A DNA stretch of 64,000 nt from Sphingomonadaceae bacterium (GCA_947451145.1 CANFXW010000015.1:16693-80692), one strand, 5' to 3'. Positions 35,149 to 44,971 are shown, counted from the first letter of the stretch. A program made the numbers and translations. Notes: a model not told the origin generated them from the letters alone.

Positions 35149-36972
35149 ATGTGCGGCATCATTGGCATCGTTGGCAAAGAACAAGTCGCAGACCGTCTGG
35201 TCGATGGCCTGCGCCGTATGGAATATCGCGGGTATGACTCGGCTGGCGTCTGCACGATCCATGATGGACAGCTTGTCCGCCGCCGCGCGCCGGGAAAGCT
35301 GAACAATCTGGTGCTGGAGCTGGCTCGTGATCCCGCACCGGGCACGACAGGCATTGCCCATACACGCTGGGCTACCCATGGTGCGCCGACGGCTGCCAAT
35401 GCGCACCCGCACGCCACCGGAGAACTGGCGCTGGTCCACAACGGCATCATCGAAAACTTCCGCCAGCTGCGCGAATCGCTAGCCTCGCGCGGCCGCACGT
35501 TCGAGAGCGAAACCGATACAGAGGTCGTCGCCCACCTCGTTTCCGAGCAGGTTGAGGCCGGATTGAGCCCGCAGGAAGCAGTGAAGGTTGCCCTGCCGCA
35601 GCTGCGCGGAGCCTTTGCGCTGGCGATTGCCTTCCGCGAATATCCCGACATGCTGATCGGTGCCCGGCTCGGCTCGCCGCTGGTGGTCGGTTACGGGGAA
35701 GGGGAGACCTACCTTGGTTCCGATGCGCTGGCACTGGCCCCGTTGACCCAGCGGATATCCTACCTTGATGAAGGCGACTGGGTGATCATCACCCGCGACG
35801 GCGCAGAGGTTTTTGACAAGAATAACAATCCGGTAAAGCGCGCTATTGTCGCCTCTGGGGCATCCGCGGCGGCCATCGAGAAGGGCAATTACCGCCACTT
35901 CATGCAGAAGGAAATCTTCGAGCAACCCACTGTCGTGGCGCAAACCTTGCGCTCCTATGTGCGGCAGGTCGATCAATCGGTAGCGTTGCCGCAGTTCGAT
36001 TTTGATCTCTCGACAATCAGCCGCGTGACCATCGTTGCCTGCGGCACCAGCTTTTATGCCGGCATGGTCGCCAAGTACTGGTTCGAGCAATTTGCGCGTC
36101 TGCCGGTCGATATCGATGTCGCCAGCGAGTTCCGTTATCGCGATCCGGTGCTGGAGCCGGGCGGCCTTGCGCTGTTCATCAGCCAGAGCGGCGAGACGGC
36201 GGATACGCTTGCCGCATTGCGCCACTGCAAGGAAGCGGGGCAGACGATTGCCGTGGTCGTTAACGTCCCCACAAGCTCAATGGCGCGCGAGGCAGACCTG
36301 CTGCTGCCTACCCACGCCGGGCCAGAGATCGGCGTTGCTTCGACCAAAGCCTTTACCTGCCAACTCGCTGTGCTGGCGGCGCTCGCTGCCCACCTCGCGG
36401 TGAAGCGCGGGCGGATGGACCGGGCGGAGGAATGCCACGTCGTCGAGCAGCTGCTCGAAGTTCCCGCGATGCTCAACCGCGCGCTTAGCCATGATGACGA
36501 GATTGCCGCCATGGCGCACCACATCGCGCCTGCGCGGGACGTGCTCTATCTCGGCCGCGGGCAGGACTATCCGCTGGCTTTGGAGGGCGCGCTGAAACTC
36601 AAGGAAATCAGCTACATTCACGCCGAAGGTTATGCATCAGGTGAAATGAAGCACGGGCCAATTGCGCTGATCGACGAAGCCGTTCCGGTGATCGTCCTCG
36701 CACCTTCCGGGCCGCTGTTCGAAAAGACCGTCTCCAACATGCAGGAGGTGCGCGCCCGCGGCGGCAAGATCGTGCTGATCTCTGATCGCGAAGGGCTGGA
36801 TGAAGCAGGCGAGGGCTGCCTTGCCACCATCGAGATGCCCAAAGTCCATCCGCTGATCGCGCCGCTGGTATATGCCGTTCCGGTGCAATTGCTGGCCTAC
36901 CACGTCGCCTGCGCCAAGGGGACTGACGTCGATCAGCCGCGCAATCTGGCAAAATCGGTGACTGTGGAATGA
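35149..36972 (+). CDS. glmS: Glutamine-fructose-6-phosphate aminotransferase
   Basis: A 607-residue GlmS. MCGIIGIVG provides the N-terminal Cys2 nucleophile; THGAPTAANAHPHA and HNGIIENFRQLR belong to the glutaminase domain; two SIS domains follow with ACGTSFYAGMVAKYW, SQSGETADTLAALR and EGYASGEMKHGPIALID; the end DVDQPRNLAKSVTVE is the conserved C-terminal tail. It makes glucosamine-6-phosphate, the entry step to UDP-GlcNAc. I saw no glmS ribozyme upstream. Its stop overlaps the next gene by four bases. Confidence 0.97.
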   Translation: MCGIIGIVGKEQVADRLVDGLRRMEYRGYDSAGVCTIHDGQLVRRRAPGKLNNLVLELARDPAPGTTGIAHTRWATHGAPTAANAHPHATGELALVHNGIIENFRQLRESLASRGRTFESETDTEVVAHLVSEQVEAGLSPQEAVKVALPQLRGAFALAIAFREYPDMLIGARLGSPLVVGYGEGETYLGSDALALAPLTQRISYLDEGDWVIITRDGAEVFDKNNNPVKRAIVASGASAAAIEKGNYRHFMQKEIFEQPTVVAQTLRSYVRQVDQSVALPQFDFDLSTISRVTIVACGTSFYAGMVAKYWFEQFARLPVDIDVASEFRYRDPVLEPGGLALFISQSGETADTLAALRHCKEAGQTIAVVVNVPTSSMAREADLLLPTHAGPEIGVASTKAFTCQLAVLAALAAHLAVKRGRMDRAEECHVVEQLLEVPAMLNRALSHDDEIAAMAHHIAPARDVLYLGRGQDYPLALEGALKLKEISYIHAEGYASGEMKHGPIALIDEAVPVIVLAPSGPLFEKTVSNMQEVRARGGKIVLISDREGLDEAGEGCLATIEMPKVHPLIAPLVYAVPVQLLAYHVACAKGTDVDQPRNLAKSVTVE

Positions 36973-37334
36973 TCGTTTCCGGCGGCTGTCACTGCGGCGC
37001 TGTGCGCTTTGCGGCTGACGTTCCGCCGGAAGCCGAACTTCTCGAATGCAATTGCTCGATCTGCAGCAAGGCCGGATATCTGCACCTGAACGTGCCGCAT
37101 GGTGCATTCGAGCTGGTCTCGGGGCGTGACCAGCTCACCGCTTACCGCTTCGGAACGGGCAAGGCAGAACACCTGTTTTGTCGGACTTGCGGGGTGAAGA
37201 GCTTCTATCAACCGCGATCACACCCGGACTGCTGGAGCGTCAATTTTCGCTGCCTTGATCCGGGCCACGGTCTGGCACCGCCAGTCCGCTTTTTCGATGG
37301 TCAGAACTGGGAACAGGCCAAAGCCGGGCTCTAA
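36969..37334 (+). CDS. GFA/CENP-V-family zinc-binding protein
   Basis: A 121-residue protein of the glutathione-dependent formaldehyde-activating (GFA) family. The zinc ligands are visible in GGCHCGAVRF, ECNCSICSKAGYLHL and FCRTCGVKSFY. The family binds two zincs; the true substrate of most members, including this one, is unknown. It is coupled to glmS by an ATGA overlap. Confidence 0.88.
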   Translation: MIVSGGCHCGAVRFAADVPPEAELLECNCSICSKAGYLHLNVPHGAFELVSGRDQLTAYRFGTGKAEHLFCRTCGVKSFYQPRSHPDCWSVNFRCLDPGHGLAPPVRFFDGQNWEQAKAGL

Positions 37335-37448
37335 CGACGGCAGGTGCCACGAAATTTTCTGCTTAAAATTGGGCTAAGGTTTACGTGGTGCTAAGAACTG
37401 TTCCGCTATCCGGATGGTGTGAACCCGAATAGAGCGGAACCTACTTTG

Positions 37449-39782
37449 ATGCCGCGGGACCTTCCCGTACTCGCCCTGCTTGGCTTGCGAGAGCCGAAGG
37501 AGGGCGACTGGTCGCGGCTGCACGGCATGCAATATGCCAGCCTTGCGCGCTCGTCAGCGCCAAAGGTCGCGTGCCATTCGATTGCCGCGCTGGCAGTCGT
37601 GCGGATCCTTTATCCAGTGGCAAATGTGTTTGTTCTGGTCGGCTGGCTGCTGGCGCTCGGCGCCGTGCTCCATTCCGGATGGAAGCATGATCAGGTGCTC
37701 GGTGATGCTGATCGCCGGGTGATAGCCAAGGGCGAGGTAACTCGCCACGTGCTCCATTCGATTGTCCTGGCCGCGACTTGGGCCGTTCCGGCGGTGCTGA
37801 TTGCCCTGTATGGATCAACCGCGCAGCGACTCGAGATCTGGGCGATCCTGACAATGCTCCTCACCGCGATGGCGGCTGTGTCACCGGCTCTGCCGCTGGC
37901 TACGGTCCTGTTGTGTGGCGTAGTCGGGGCAATTTCCTTTGGCCAGTTCATGTTGATTGGCATGTTCGATATCGGCCTTGCCGCTGTCGGCATGACGGCG
38001 ATGCTGGCCTATGGCGCGATCCAGGGTGCGCGCAATTTCCTCGCCTCGCGCGTTGCCGAATCGGCGATGGCGGAAAAGAGCGAGGTCGTTTCGCTGCTGC
38101 TCCGCGAATTTGAAGAGGGTGAGGCTGACTGGCTGTGGCAGATCGATACCGCCCGCCGAGTTCGCTCGATCAGCCCCCGTTTTGCATTCGCTCTCGGTCT
38201 CGATCCCGAGGACATCGACGGAAAGCCCTTCATCCAGCTGATCGCTGGTGAGGCCTGGGATACCGGCCAGTTCCCGCCCAGCCTGCACGAACTTGCCGAA
38301 CGGCTGAAACGCCGCGAGAGCTTTTCGAACCAGCTTGTCCGGGTAACGATCAAGAACCAGCAGCGCTGGTGGGAGCTTTCGGGCACGCCCAAGCACGACG
38401 AGCATGGCAATTTCGACGGCTTCCGCGGTGTTGGTTCGGACGTTACCGAACAGCGCGAATCGGCCGACCAGATTGCCAACCTTGCCCGCTATGACACGCT
38501 GACCGGGCTGCCAAACCGGCTGATGCTCACCGAATCGATGGGCGATGCCATGCGCTTTGCCGAGCAGTGGCGGACCAAGTGCGCCTTCCTGATGATCGAC
38601 CTCGATCGCTTCAAGGCGGTCAACGATACGCTCGGCCACATCGTTGGTGACCAGTTGCTGGCGCGGGTGGCAGCGCGCCTGCGCGATCTGATGACCGAGA
38701 ACGAACTGTGCGGCCGTTTGGGCGGCGACGAGTTCGCTATCGTTATTCGCGATGCTTCCGATCTGGGCCGGGTGGACCATGTCGCACGTCAGGTGATCGA
38801 GCGCTTGTCGCAGCCCTATGACGTTGACCACCACACGCTTTACGTTGGTGCCAGCGTCGGCTCGGCCATCGGGCCGCGCGACGGATCGACCGTGGAAACG
38901 CTGATGCGCAACGCCGACCTTGCGCTTTACCGCGCCAAGGATGCGGGCCGAGGCACGCATTGCTCCTATGAGCCGACGCTGCACGCCCATGCTGAAGAGC
39001 GCCGCAAGCTTGAATTTTCGCTCCGCAAGGCGCTGGAACGCGACGAATTGCTGCTGCATTACCAGCCTGTGGTTGATGCCGGCAGCGAGGCAGTGGTCAG
39101 CTTTGAGGCCCTGCTGCGCTGGCAGAGCGCCGAGCATGGCTTTGTCAGCCCGGCCAAGTTCATCCCGCTGGCTGAAGACACCCGCCTGATCCTGCCGATT
39201 GGCGAATGGGTGCTCAAGACCGCCTGCCGCGAAGCAACGCGCTGGCCCAGCCATGTCAAGGTTGCGGTCAACGTTTCGGGCGAGCAGCTGCTGGACCCGC
39301 ATTTCTCGTCAACGGTTGTCGCGGCGCTCGCCACCAGCGGCCTGCCGGCAAACCGGCTTGAGCTGGAAGTTACCGAAAGCATTTTCGTTCGCGATGCCAA
39401 TACGGCGCGGAGCACGCTGGAGCAGTGCATGGCGCTGGGTTGTGGCATCGCGCTCGATGACTTTGGCACCGGCTATTCGTCGCTTGGATACCTGCGCAAG
39501 CTGCGCTTCTCGACGATCAAGGTTGACCGCAGCTTTGTGCAGGGCGCGGCGACCGGGAACAAGGAAAGCCTCGCCATTATCCGCGCGGTTGTCGCCATGG
39601 CGCAGAGCCTGGATATGACCACGACCGCAGAAGGCGTTGAAACCGAGGCCGAGCTCAACATGGTGCGCAAGCTTGGCGCGACCAAGATCCAGGGCTTTTA
39701 TTTCGGCCGCCCGATGGTGCCCGAAGAGGCCAACAAGCTGTTCTATCAGTCGGGCGCGCGCAGGGGCGGCGAAGCGGCCTGA
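37449..39782 (+). CDS. Membrane PAS-GGDEF-EAL cyclic-di-GMP protein
   Basis: A 777-residue protein. About five membrane helices span residues 45-210; a PAS domain lies at about 225-335 (WLWQIDTARRVRSISPRFAF); a GGDEF domain at about 340-505 has an intact RLGGDEFAIV motif; an EAL domain at about 520-765 has SFEALLRW, NRLELEVTES, DDFGTGYSSL and EGVETEAEL. Both catalytic sets look complete, so synthesis and hydrolysis of c-di-GMP are both possible. The position of the inhibitory RxxD site reads TENE, so product inhibition is probably absent. A GTG start at 37419 is possible; ATG 37449 is preferred. Confidence 0.9.
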   Translation: MPRDLPVLALLGLREPKEGDWSRLHGMQYASLARSSAPKVACHSIAALAVVRILYPVANVFVLVGWLLALGAVLHSGWKHDQVLGDADRRVIAKGEVTRHVLHSIVLAATWAVPAVLIALYGSTAQRLEIWAILTMLLTAMAAVSPALPLATVLLCGVVGAISFGQFMLIGMFDIGLAAVGMTAMLAYGAIQGARNFLASRVAESAMAEKSEVVSLLLREFEEGEADWLWQIDTARRVRSISPRFAFALGLDPEDIDGKPFIQLIAGEAWDTGQFPPSLHELAERLKRRESFSNQLVRVTIKNQQRWWELSGTPKHDEHGNFDGFRGVGSDVTEQRESADQIANLARYDTLTGLPNRLMLTESMGDAMRFAEQWRTKCAFLMIDLDRFKAVNDTLGHIVGDQLLARVAARLRDLMTENELCGRLGGDEFAIVIRDASDLGRVDHVARQVIERLSQPYDVDHHTLYVGASVGSAIGPRDGSTVETLMRNADLALYRAKDAGRGTHCSYEPTLHAHAEERRKLEFSLRKALERDELLLHYQPVVDAGSEAVVSFEALLRWQSAEHGFVSPAKFIPLAEDTRLILPIGEWVLKTACREATRWPSHVKVAVNVSGEQLLDPHFSSTVVAALATSGLPANRLELEVTESIFVRDANTARSTLEQCMALGCGIALDDFGTGYSSLGYLRKLRFSTIKVDRSFVQGAATGNKESLAIIRAVVAMAQSLDMTTTAEGVETEAELNMVRKLGATKIQGFYFGRPMVPEEANKLFYQSGARRGGEAA

Positions 39783-39786
39783 GCCA

Positions 39787-40467
39787 TCAGGCCGAGATCA
39801 GTCCCCGCACTGCGCTTTCAAACAGCGCGCGGCCATCGGTGCCGCCATGGGCTGCTTCAATCATACGTTCCGGATGCGGCATCATGCCGAGTACGTTTCC
39901 GGCAGCATTCAGCACACCGGCAATATTGCGGGCCGAACCATTCACCGGCTCGGCATAACGAAACGCCACCCGGCCTTCACCTTCCAGTCGGTCAAGCGTG
40001 GCATCATCTGCAAAGTAATTGCCGTCATGGTGCGCGACCGGAATGGTGATGCGCTGGCCGGCGCTGTATCCGCTGGTGAACAGCGACTGGTTGTTCTCAA
40101 CCGTCAAGGCCACTTCCCGGCAAACGAAGCGGATACCGGCGTTGCGCATCAAGGCACCGGGCAGAAGACCGCTTTCGGTCAGCACCTGAAAGCCGTTGCA
40201 GACCCCCAGAACCGGCACGCCGCGGCCCGCCGCTTCGATAACCGCCTGCATAATCGGGCTGCGCGCTGCCATTGCGCCTGAGCGCAAATAGTCACCATAG
40301 GAAAACCCGCCCGGCAGAGCGATGAAATCGAGCCGGTCGGGCAGGGCAGCGTCGCCGTGCCACACGCGGAACGGTGCAGCGCCGGAAATCTTCTCCAGCG
40401 CATCGGCCATGTCCCGGTCGCAGTTTGATCCGGGGAAGGTGATTACGGCGGAGCGGAAGGCGCTCAT
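39787..40467 (-). CDS. purQ: FGAM synthase glutaminase subunit PurQ
   Basis: A 226-residue class I glutamine amidotransferase. The nucleophile Cys lies in [26 protein letters not shown] and [13 protein letters not shown] are PurQ signatures; [11 protein letters not shown] carries the catalytic His and Glu. It supplies ammonia to PurL for FGAM formation. It overlaps purS by four bases. purL is not in the window. Confidence 0.96.
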   Translation of the reverse strand: MSAFRSAVITFPGSNCDRDMADALEKISGAAPFRVWHGDAALPDRLDFIALPGGFSYGDYLRSGAMAARSPIMQAVIEAAGRGVPVLGVCNGFQVLTESGLLPGALMRNAGIRFVCREVALTVENNQSLFTSGYSAGQRITIPVAHHDGNYFADDATLDRLEGEGRVAFRYAEPVNGSARNIAGVLNAAGNVLGMMPHPERMIEAAHGGTDGRALFESAVRGLISA

Positions 40468-40700
40468 GCCGCTACTCGCTCGATCCGGTAGTTTTCGATG
40501 ACCATATTGGCGAGCAATTGCTTTGCCATGGTATCAAGCTGATCATCGGTGACTGTCGCATCGACTTCAAGCTCAAGCATCTTGCCTGCGCGGACGTCGC
40601 TGACGCCGTGGATGCCAAGTCCTTCGATCGCGTGCTGGATGGCCCTGCCCTGCGGATCAAGGACCCCGTTCTTGAGGCTGACGTAAACGCGGACCTTCAT
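40464..40700 (-). CDS. purS: FGAM synthase subunit PurS
   Basis: A 78-residue Pur[39 protein letters not shown] and [13 protein letters not shown] are typical. It bridges PurL and PurQ in the three-subunit FGAM synthetase. It is translationally coupled to purQ (ATGA). purC lies 4.3 kb away on the same strand. Confidence 0.95.
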   Translation of the reverse strand: MKVRVYVSLKNGVLDPQGRAIQHAIEGLGIHGVSDVRAGKMLELEVDATVTDDQLDTMAKQLLANMVIENYRIERVAA

Positions 40701-40919
40701 GGGGTATCCTCGGTCTGAAAAGGGTGTTGCGCGGCCCTATGCCGCCGGATTGGGCAAAGGGCAAGGTCAGAGGCGGACTTCTTCCACATCACGGGCTTCG
40801 CGGGGTAACAATTCGGTTCCCGCCCACACGATGCTTGACCACTTCTTCTTTGCCCTGTTTCATGACGACCAAACCTTGCTGTAGGCAGGGGTAACGGCAG
40901 TTGAATTTGGAGAGAGAAA

Positions 40920-41795
40920 ATGGCTGGTCCCGGTGAAACCCTTCGTGCGTTGATTGACAAGGGTGAGCACTTCGTTGCGGGAGATTGCTACTCCGCTCTC
41001 ACAGCGCGGATTTCTGAACATGTCGGTTTCCCGGCTGTCTATCTTGGCGGTCACGCTTGCTCGGCGTTCCATTATGCCGTGCCCGATAACGGCATCTACA
41101 GCCAGGTTGAACAGATCGAACAGGCAAGCCGCATTGCCAATGCCATTTCCATTCCGCTGATCGCAGACGCTGATACGCTGGGTGAGACCATTGCCGATGC
41201 CTATCACTTCACCCGCCGCTACATCCAGCAGGGCATCGCCGGCATCCATGTTGAGGATGAGGTAAATCCCAAGCATTCGCGCTACGTTAATGGCTTGTGC
41301 TCGATCAAGGACCAGCAGGAGCGCATTGATGCGATTGTCCGGGCGCGGAAGGATTCTGGGCGGGACTTCGTGATTATCGCCCGCTGTGACGAACTCTATC
41401 CAAACGAAGGCGGTGGTGGCGGCACGGGTTCGATGGAAGAAGCGATTCGCCGCGGGCATGCCTATGCCGAGGCCGGGGCAGACGCCTTGTTCTATCCTCC
41501 ACGGCCTGATCCGGTTCCTGCACTGGTGCAGGAATTCGGAACAAAAATTCCGGTCGCGACTATGGGATTTTCGGTGCCGGGTGCACGGTTCAACATGGCG
41601 ACGGGTGGCTGGGTTACGGCAGCGGCAAATCACCTGAAGATGGCACGCGAGCTGATGGAATCGGGTCAGGTGCAAAGCGCCAACTACAATTTCCCGGAAA
41701 AGGGCGAGCTTATTGATCAGCCGTTCTACGATAGCCTGATCACCGAATGGGCTGAAAGGACTGGCCGGCCGACGCGCCCCAATAGCGCTCCCTAA
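40920..41795 (+). CDS. Isocitrate lyase/PEP mutase superfamily protein
   Basis: A 291-residue TIM-barrel protein of the isocitrate lyase/PEP mutase superfamily. Mg2+-site regions are visible: GDCYSALTARI near the N-terminus, LIADADTLGE, and GIHVEDEVNPKHSRYVNG. The catalytic KKCGH of methylisocitrate and isocitrate lyases is replaced by PKHSR, with no Cys, so it is not a normal lyase; a PEP mutase-like or oxaloacetate decarboxylase-like activity is possible. GGAGAGAG precedes the ATG. It is monocistronic or leads the following exporter genes. Confidence 0.82.
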   Translation: MAGPGETLRALIDKGEHFVAGDCYSALTARISEHVGFPAVYLGGHACSAFHYAVPDNGIYSQVEQIEQASRIANAISIPLIADADTLGETIADAYHFTRRYIQQGIAGIHVEDEVNPKHSRYVNGLCSIKDQQERIDAIVRARKDSGRDFVIIARCDELYPNEGGGGGTGSMEEAIRRGHAYAEAGADALFYPPRPDPVPALVQEFGTKIPVATMGFSVPGARFNMATGGWVTAAANHLKMARELMESGQVQSANYNFPEKGELIDQPFYDSLITEWAERTGRPTRPNSAP

Positions 41796-41872
41796 GGCAC
41801 TATCCCGGTAAGACATTTAATTGACACCAATGTCAGCTTGACGTGGATCGAGCGCCAAAGGATAGCAGTGGT

Positions 41873-42844
41873 ATGAAGTCCATTCCGAAACCTGCAATCC
41901 TGCTCGCTGTTGTTTTGCTGGCTGCGTTGGGCTGGTGGTTCTTTGGCCGCTCTGCACCGGAAGAACGGTGGCTCGGCTATGTTGAAGGCGAAACGCTCTA
42001 CATCGCAGCGCCGGTTTCGGGGCGCTTGCAAAGCCGAGCGGTTGAGCGGGGCGCAAAAGTAGCACCCGGCGCGGCGCTGTTCTCACTCGATCCGGACGTT
42101 ACCGAGGCTTCGGTTGATCAGGCCGCCGCGCAGGTTGCCGCCAGCGCTGCCCAGGTGAGTGATCTGGGTGAAGCTCGGCAACGGCAGGCAGAGATTGATG
42201 TCTACCGTGCTGGAGAGGCCGCAGCCCTGGCGCAAGCGACCAAGACGCAACGCGATTTCGAACGCATGGCAGCGCTGGCAGGGCGCGGATTTGCCTCCAA
42301 GTCGCAGCTCGATTCAGCCCGTGCAGCCCGCGATGGCGCGCAGGCCAATCTTGCCCAGGCTCGCGCCCAGATTCGTTCGGCAGAACTGACAGCAGGCAGG
42401 GCAGGGCAAATTCAAGCCGCACAGGCACAGGTTGCCGGGGCGCAGGCCGCTCTCAAAGGGCAGCGCAAGGTGCGCAGCGAGATCGCACCGCTTTCACCCG
42501 CGCAAGGCGTGATCGAGCAAACCTATTTCAATCCCGGCGAGTGGGTGCCGGCGAATAGCCCGGTGGTTTCCGTTCTGCCTGACGATCGCCGCAAGCTGCG
42601 TTTCTATGTGCCGCAAGACCGGATTGCCGGTCTCAAAGTTGGTGCTGCGATCCGCTTCACCTGCGATGGCTGTGGTGGCGAACGACAGGCGACAATCAGC
42701 TTTATTGCGCCGCGCAGCGAATACAGCCCGCCGGTGATCTATTCCGAACACGCCCGCGCCAAACTGGTTTTTATGATCGAAGCGCTGATCCCGCGCGACA
42801 AATTGCTCCCGCTGGGCCTTCCGGTGGAAGTCGTGCCGCAGTGA
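41873..42844 (+). CDS. HlyD-family membrane fusion protein
   Basis: A 323-residue periplasmic adaptor. An N-terminal anchor (AILLAVVLLAALGWWFFG) is followed by a biotinyl-lipoyl half (YIAAPVSGRLQSRAVERGAK), a long Ala/Gln-rich coiled-coil hairpin (about 75-185), the second half (APLSPAQGVIEQTYFNPGEW) and a beta-barrel domain. With the next two genes it makes a YbhG-YbhF-type ABC efflux system that presumably contacts an outer-membrane channel encoded elsewhere. ATG 41873 has AAAGGA upstream; a GTG at 41843 is possible. Confidence 0.88.
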   Translation: MKSIPKPAILLAVVLLAALGWWFFGRSAPEERWLGYVEGETLYIAAPVSGRLQSRAVERGAKVAPGAALFSLDPDVTEASVDQAAAQVAASAAQVSDLGEARQRQAEIDVYRAGEAAALAQATKTQRDFERMAALAGRGFASKSQLDSARAARDGAQANLAQARAQIRSAELTAGRAGQIQAAQAQVAGAQAALKGQRKVRSEIAPLSPAQGVIEQTYFNPGEWVPANSPVVSVLPDDRRKLRFYVPQDRIAGLKVGAAIRFTCDGCGGERQATISFIAPRSEYSPPVIYSEHARAKLVFMIEALIPRDKLLPLGLPVEVVPQ

Positions 42845-42853
42845 GCGCAGTTC

Positions 42854-43783
42854 GTGAATGACATTCCTGCCATTGCGGTGCGCGGCCTGACCAAGAGGTT
42901 TGGCGGGCGCACAGTAGTCGACAATTTCGATCTCACCGTGATGCCGGGCCGGATTTGCGGATTTCTCGGGCCAAACGGCTCGGGCAAGACGACCACCCTG
43001 CGGATGATTTGCGGACTGATCATTCCCGATGCCGGGGAGGGGGAAGTTCTGGGCCTCGACCTGCGCACCCGTCGCAGCGCGATCAAGGCGCAGATCGGCT
43101 ATATGACGCAGAAATTCGGGTTGTTTGGCGACCTGACTATTCGCGAAAATCTGGAATTCATTGGCAGGGTCTATGCGCTCGATAACCTGGAACACCGGGT
43201 CGACGAAGCCCTTGAAAAGCTTGGGCTGGCATCCCGAGCTGACCAGATGGCCGGCAAACTGTCAGGCGGATGGAAGCAGCGTCTGGCACTCGCCGCGGCC
43301 GTGCTCCACGAGCCCAAGATACTGTTGCTTGACGAGCCAACGGCTGGTGTTGATCCCCAGGCCCGTCGTGAGTTCTGGGACCAGATACACAGTCTCGCGC
43401 GCGATGGCATGACCGTGCTCGTCTCCACCCATTACATGGACGAGGCCGAGCGTTGCCATGAGATCGCCTATATCGCCTATGGTGTGATGCTGGCCCGGGG
43501 CACTTGCGACGAGGTTATTGCGGCGTCCGGCCTCTATGCGTTGCAAGGTGAAGGCAAGGGGGCTGACAGGCTCGCTGCCGAAATCGAAGCCCGGCCGGGC
43601 GTGGCGATGGCTGCACCATTCGGCACGACACTGCACGTTTGTGGCGAAGATCCGGCGATGCTGCGCGCGGCGGTTGAGCCTTGGGCAAAGTCGATCAAGT
43701 GGAGCGAAGTTTCGCCGACACTGGAGGATGTGTTCATCCATCTGATGCGCGAAGCACCGGATAACAGTGTGGCTGTGCAATGA
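42854..43783 (+). CDS. ABC transporter ATP-binding protein
   Basis: A 309-residue ATPase of the DrrA/YbhF type. Walker A is GPNGSGKTT, the Q-loop region YMTQKFGLF, the signature LSGGWKQRL, Walker B ILLLDEPTAGVDP, and the H-loop STHYMDEAERC. The C-terminal extension (about 235-309) is typical of ABC-2 exporters. The start is GTG at 42854. Its stop overlaps the permease start (ATGA). Confidence 0.93.
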   Translation: MNDIPAIAVRGLTKRFGGRTVVDNFDLTVMPGRICGFLGPNGSGKTTTLRMICGLIIPDAGEGEVLGLDLRTRRSAIKAQIGYMTQKFGLFGDLTIRENLEFIGRVYALDNLEHRVDEALEKLGLASRADQMAGKLSGGWKQRLALAAAVLHEPKILLLDEPTAGVDPQARREFWDQIHSLARDGMTVLVSTHYMDEAERCHEIAYIAYGVMLARGTCDEVIAASGLYALQGEGKGADRLAAEIEARPGVAMAAPFGTTLHVCGEDPAMLRAAVEPWAKSIKWSEVSPTLEDVFIHLMREAPDNSVAVQ

Positions 43784-44922
43784 TGAAAGCCCGCGCTAGA
43801 TCCTTTGCCCGTATCGGCGCGATGATCTTCAAGGAGGTCCGCCAGGCCGTGCGAGACCCCGGCACCATGGCGATGATGCTCGCCATGCCGATCATGCAGC
43901 TTCTGCTGTTCGGGTTCGCCATCAATACTGATCCGCGGCATCTGCCTCTTGCCATCGAAGCGAATGATAATTCAGCCTATTCGCGCTCGATCACCGCCGC
44001 GCTCACCAACACTTCCTATTTCGAAGTGGTTCAGGTCGTGACACGGCCGGGAGAAGGTGAACAGCTCGTCGCCAGCGGCAAAGTACAGTTCCTCGTCACG
44101 ATCCCGCCGGATTTTGAACGTGATCTGGTGCGCGGTGCCCACCCGCAGTTGCTGGTTACCGCAGATGCCACCGATCCCTCGGCCACCGGGCCCGCGCTCA
44201 ACGCGATCAGTCAGGCAGTGATGAGCGCCGTTGGACGCGATTTGATCGGTCCGTTGGCGGGGCGCGGGCAGGGGCCGCCACCGGTCGATGTGGTGGTTCA
44301 CCGCAGTTACAATCCGGAAGGCATCACCAGCCACGCAACCGTGCCAGGGCTGCTCGCAGTGATCCTGATGATGACCATGGTGATGCAGACTGCGATGTCT
44401 GTAACGCGCGAGGTCGAGAGCGGGACGATGGAAAATCTGCTCGCCACGCCGCTGCGTCCGGTTGAAGTAATGATCGGCAAGATCGTGCCCAATCTGGTGA
44501 TCGGCGTGGTTCAGACCACCGTCGTGCTGGCTTTCGCGGCCTTTGTATTCCGGGTGCCGTTTTTTGGCCCGGTCTGGTTGATGGCTACGGCTACATTATT
44601 GTTTATCGCAGTGAATTTGGCAATCGGTTTCACCTTCTCGACCTTTGCCGGGAACCAGATCCAGGCCATGCAGATGAGTTTTTTCTACATGATGCCCAAC
44701 ATCCTGCTGTCAGGCTTCGCCTTTCCGTTTCGCGGTATGCCGGGTTGGGCGCAGACGCTGGCCTATTGTCTGCCGTCCACGCATTTCATCAAGCTGGTGC
44801 GCGGAATCATGCTGAAAGGCTGGGACCTGTCATTGGCGCTGCAACCCATGAGCGTGCTTTTCGCCATGCTGCTGGGCGCGGCGTTTGTAGCCGTGCGGCG
44901 GTATCAGGACACGATCGCCTGA
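43780..44922 (+). CDS. ABC-2 type permease
   Basis: A 380-residue ABC-2 membrane subunit. TM1 (MAMMLAMPIMQLLLFGFAI near 28-47) is followed by a large extracytoplasmic domain of about 130 residues and five more helices; ESGTMENLLATPLRPVEVMIGKIVPN is the conserved ABC-2 cytoplasmic motif. YbhFSR systems use two permeases, whereas only one is encoded here, so it probably acts as a homodimer. Substrate unknown. Confidence 0.9.
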   Translation: MMKARARSFARIGAMIFKEVRQAVRDPGTMAMMLAMPIMQLLLFGFAINTDPRHLPLAIEANDNSAYSRSITAALTNTSYFEVVQVVTRPGEGEQLVASGKVQFLVTIPPDFERDLVRGAHPQLLVTADATDPSATGPALNAISQAVMSAVGRDLIGPLAGRGQGPPPVDVVVHRSYNPEGITSHATVPGLLAVILMMTMVMQTAMSVTREVESGTMENLLATPLRPVEVMIGKIVPNLVIGVVQTTVVLAFAAFVFRVPFFGPVWLMATATLLFIAVNLAIGFTFSTFAGNQIQAMQMSFFYMMPNILLSGFAFPFRGMPGWAQTLAYCLPSTHFIKLVRGIMLKGWDLSLALQPMSVLFAMLLGAAFVAVRRYQDTIA

Positions 44923-44971
44923 TTGCAGTTTATCACCGCAAGGGGCGCAACCATGCGGTGAAATAGACCGA

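Noticed and set aside
37881..39302. 473-codon minus-strand frame opposite the GGDEF-EAL gene
   Set aside because: Antisense shadow with His/Arg/Asp-biased translation and no domain.
40701..40919. Possible small plus-strand gene upstream of the PEP mutase-like gene (61 codons)
   Set aside because: Low-quality composition, no ribosome site and no recognisable pattern; treated as intergenic promoter region.
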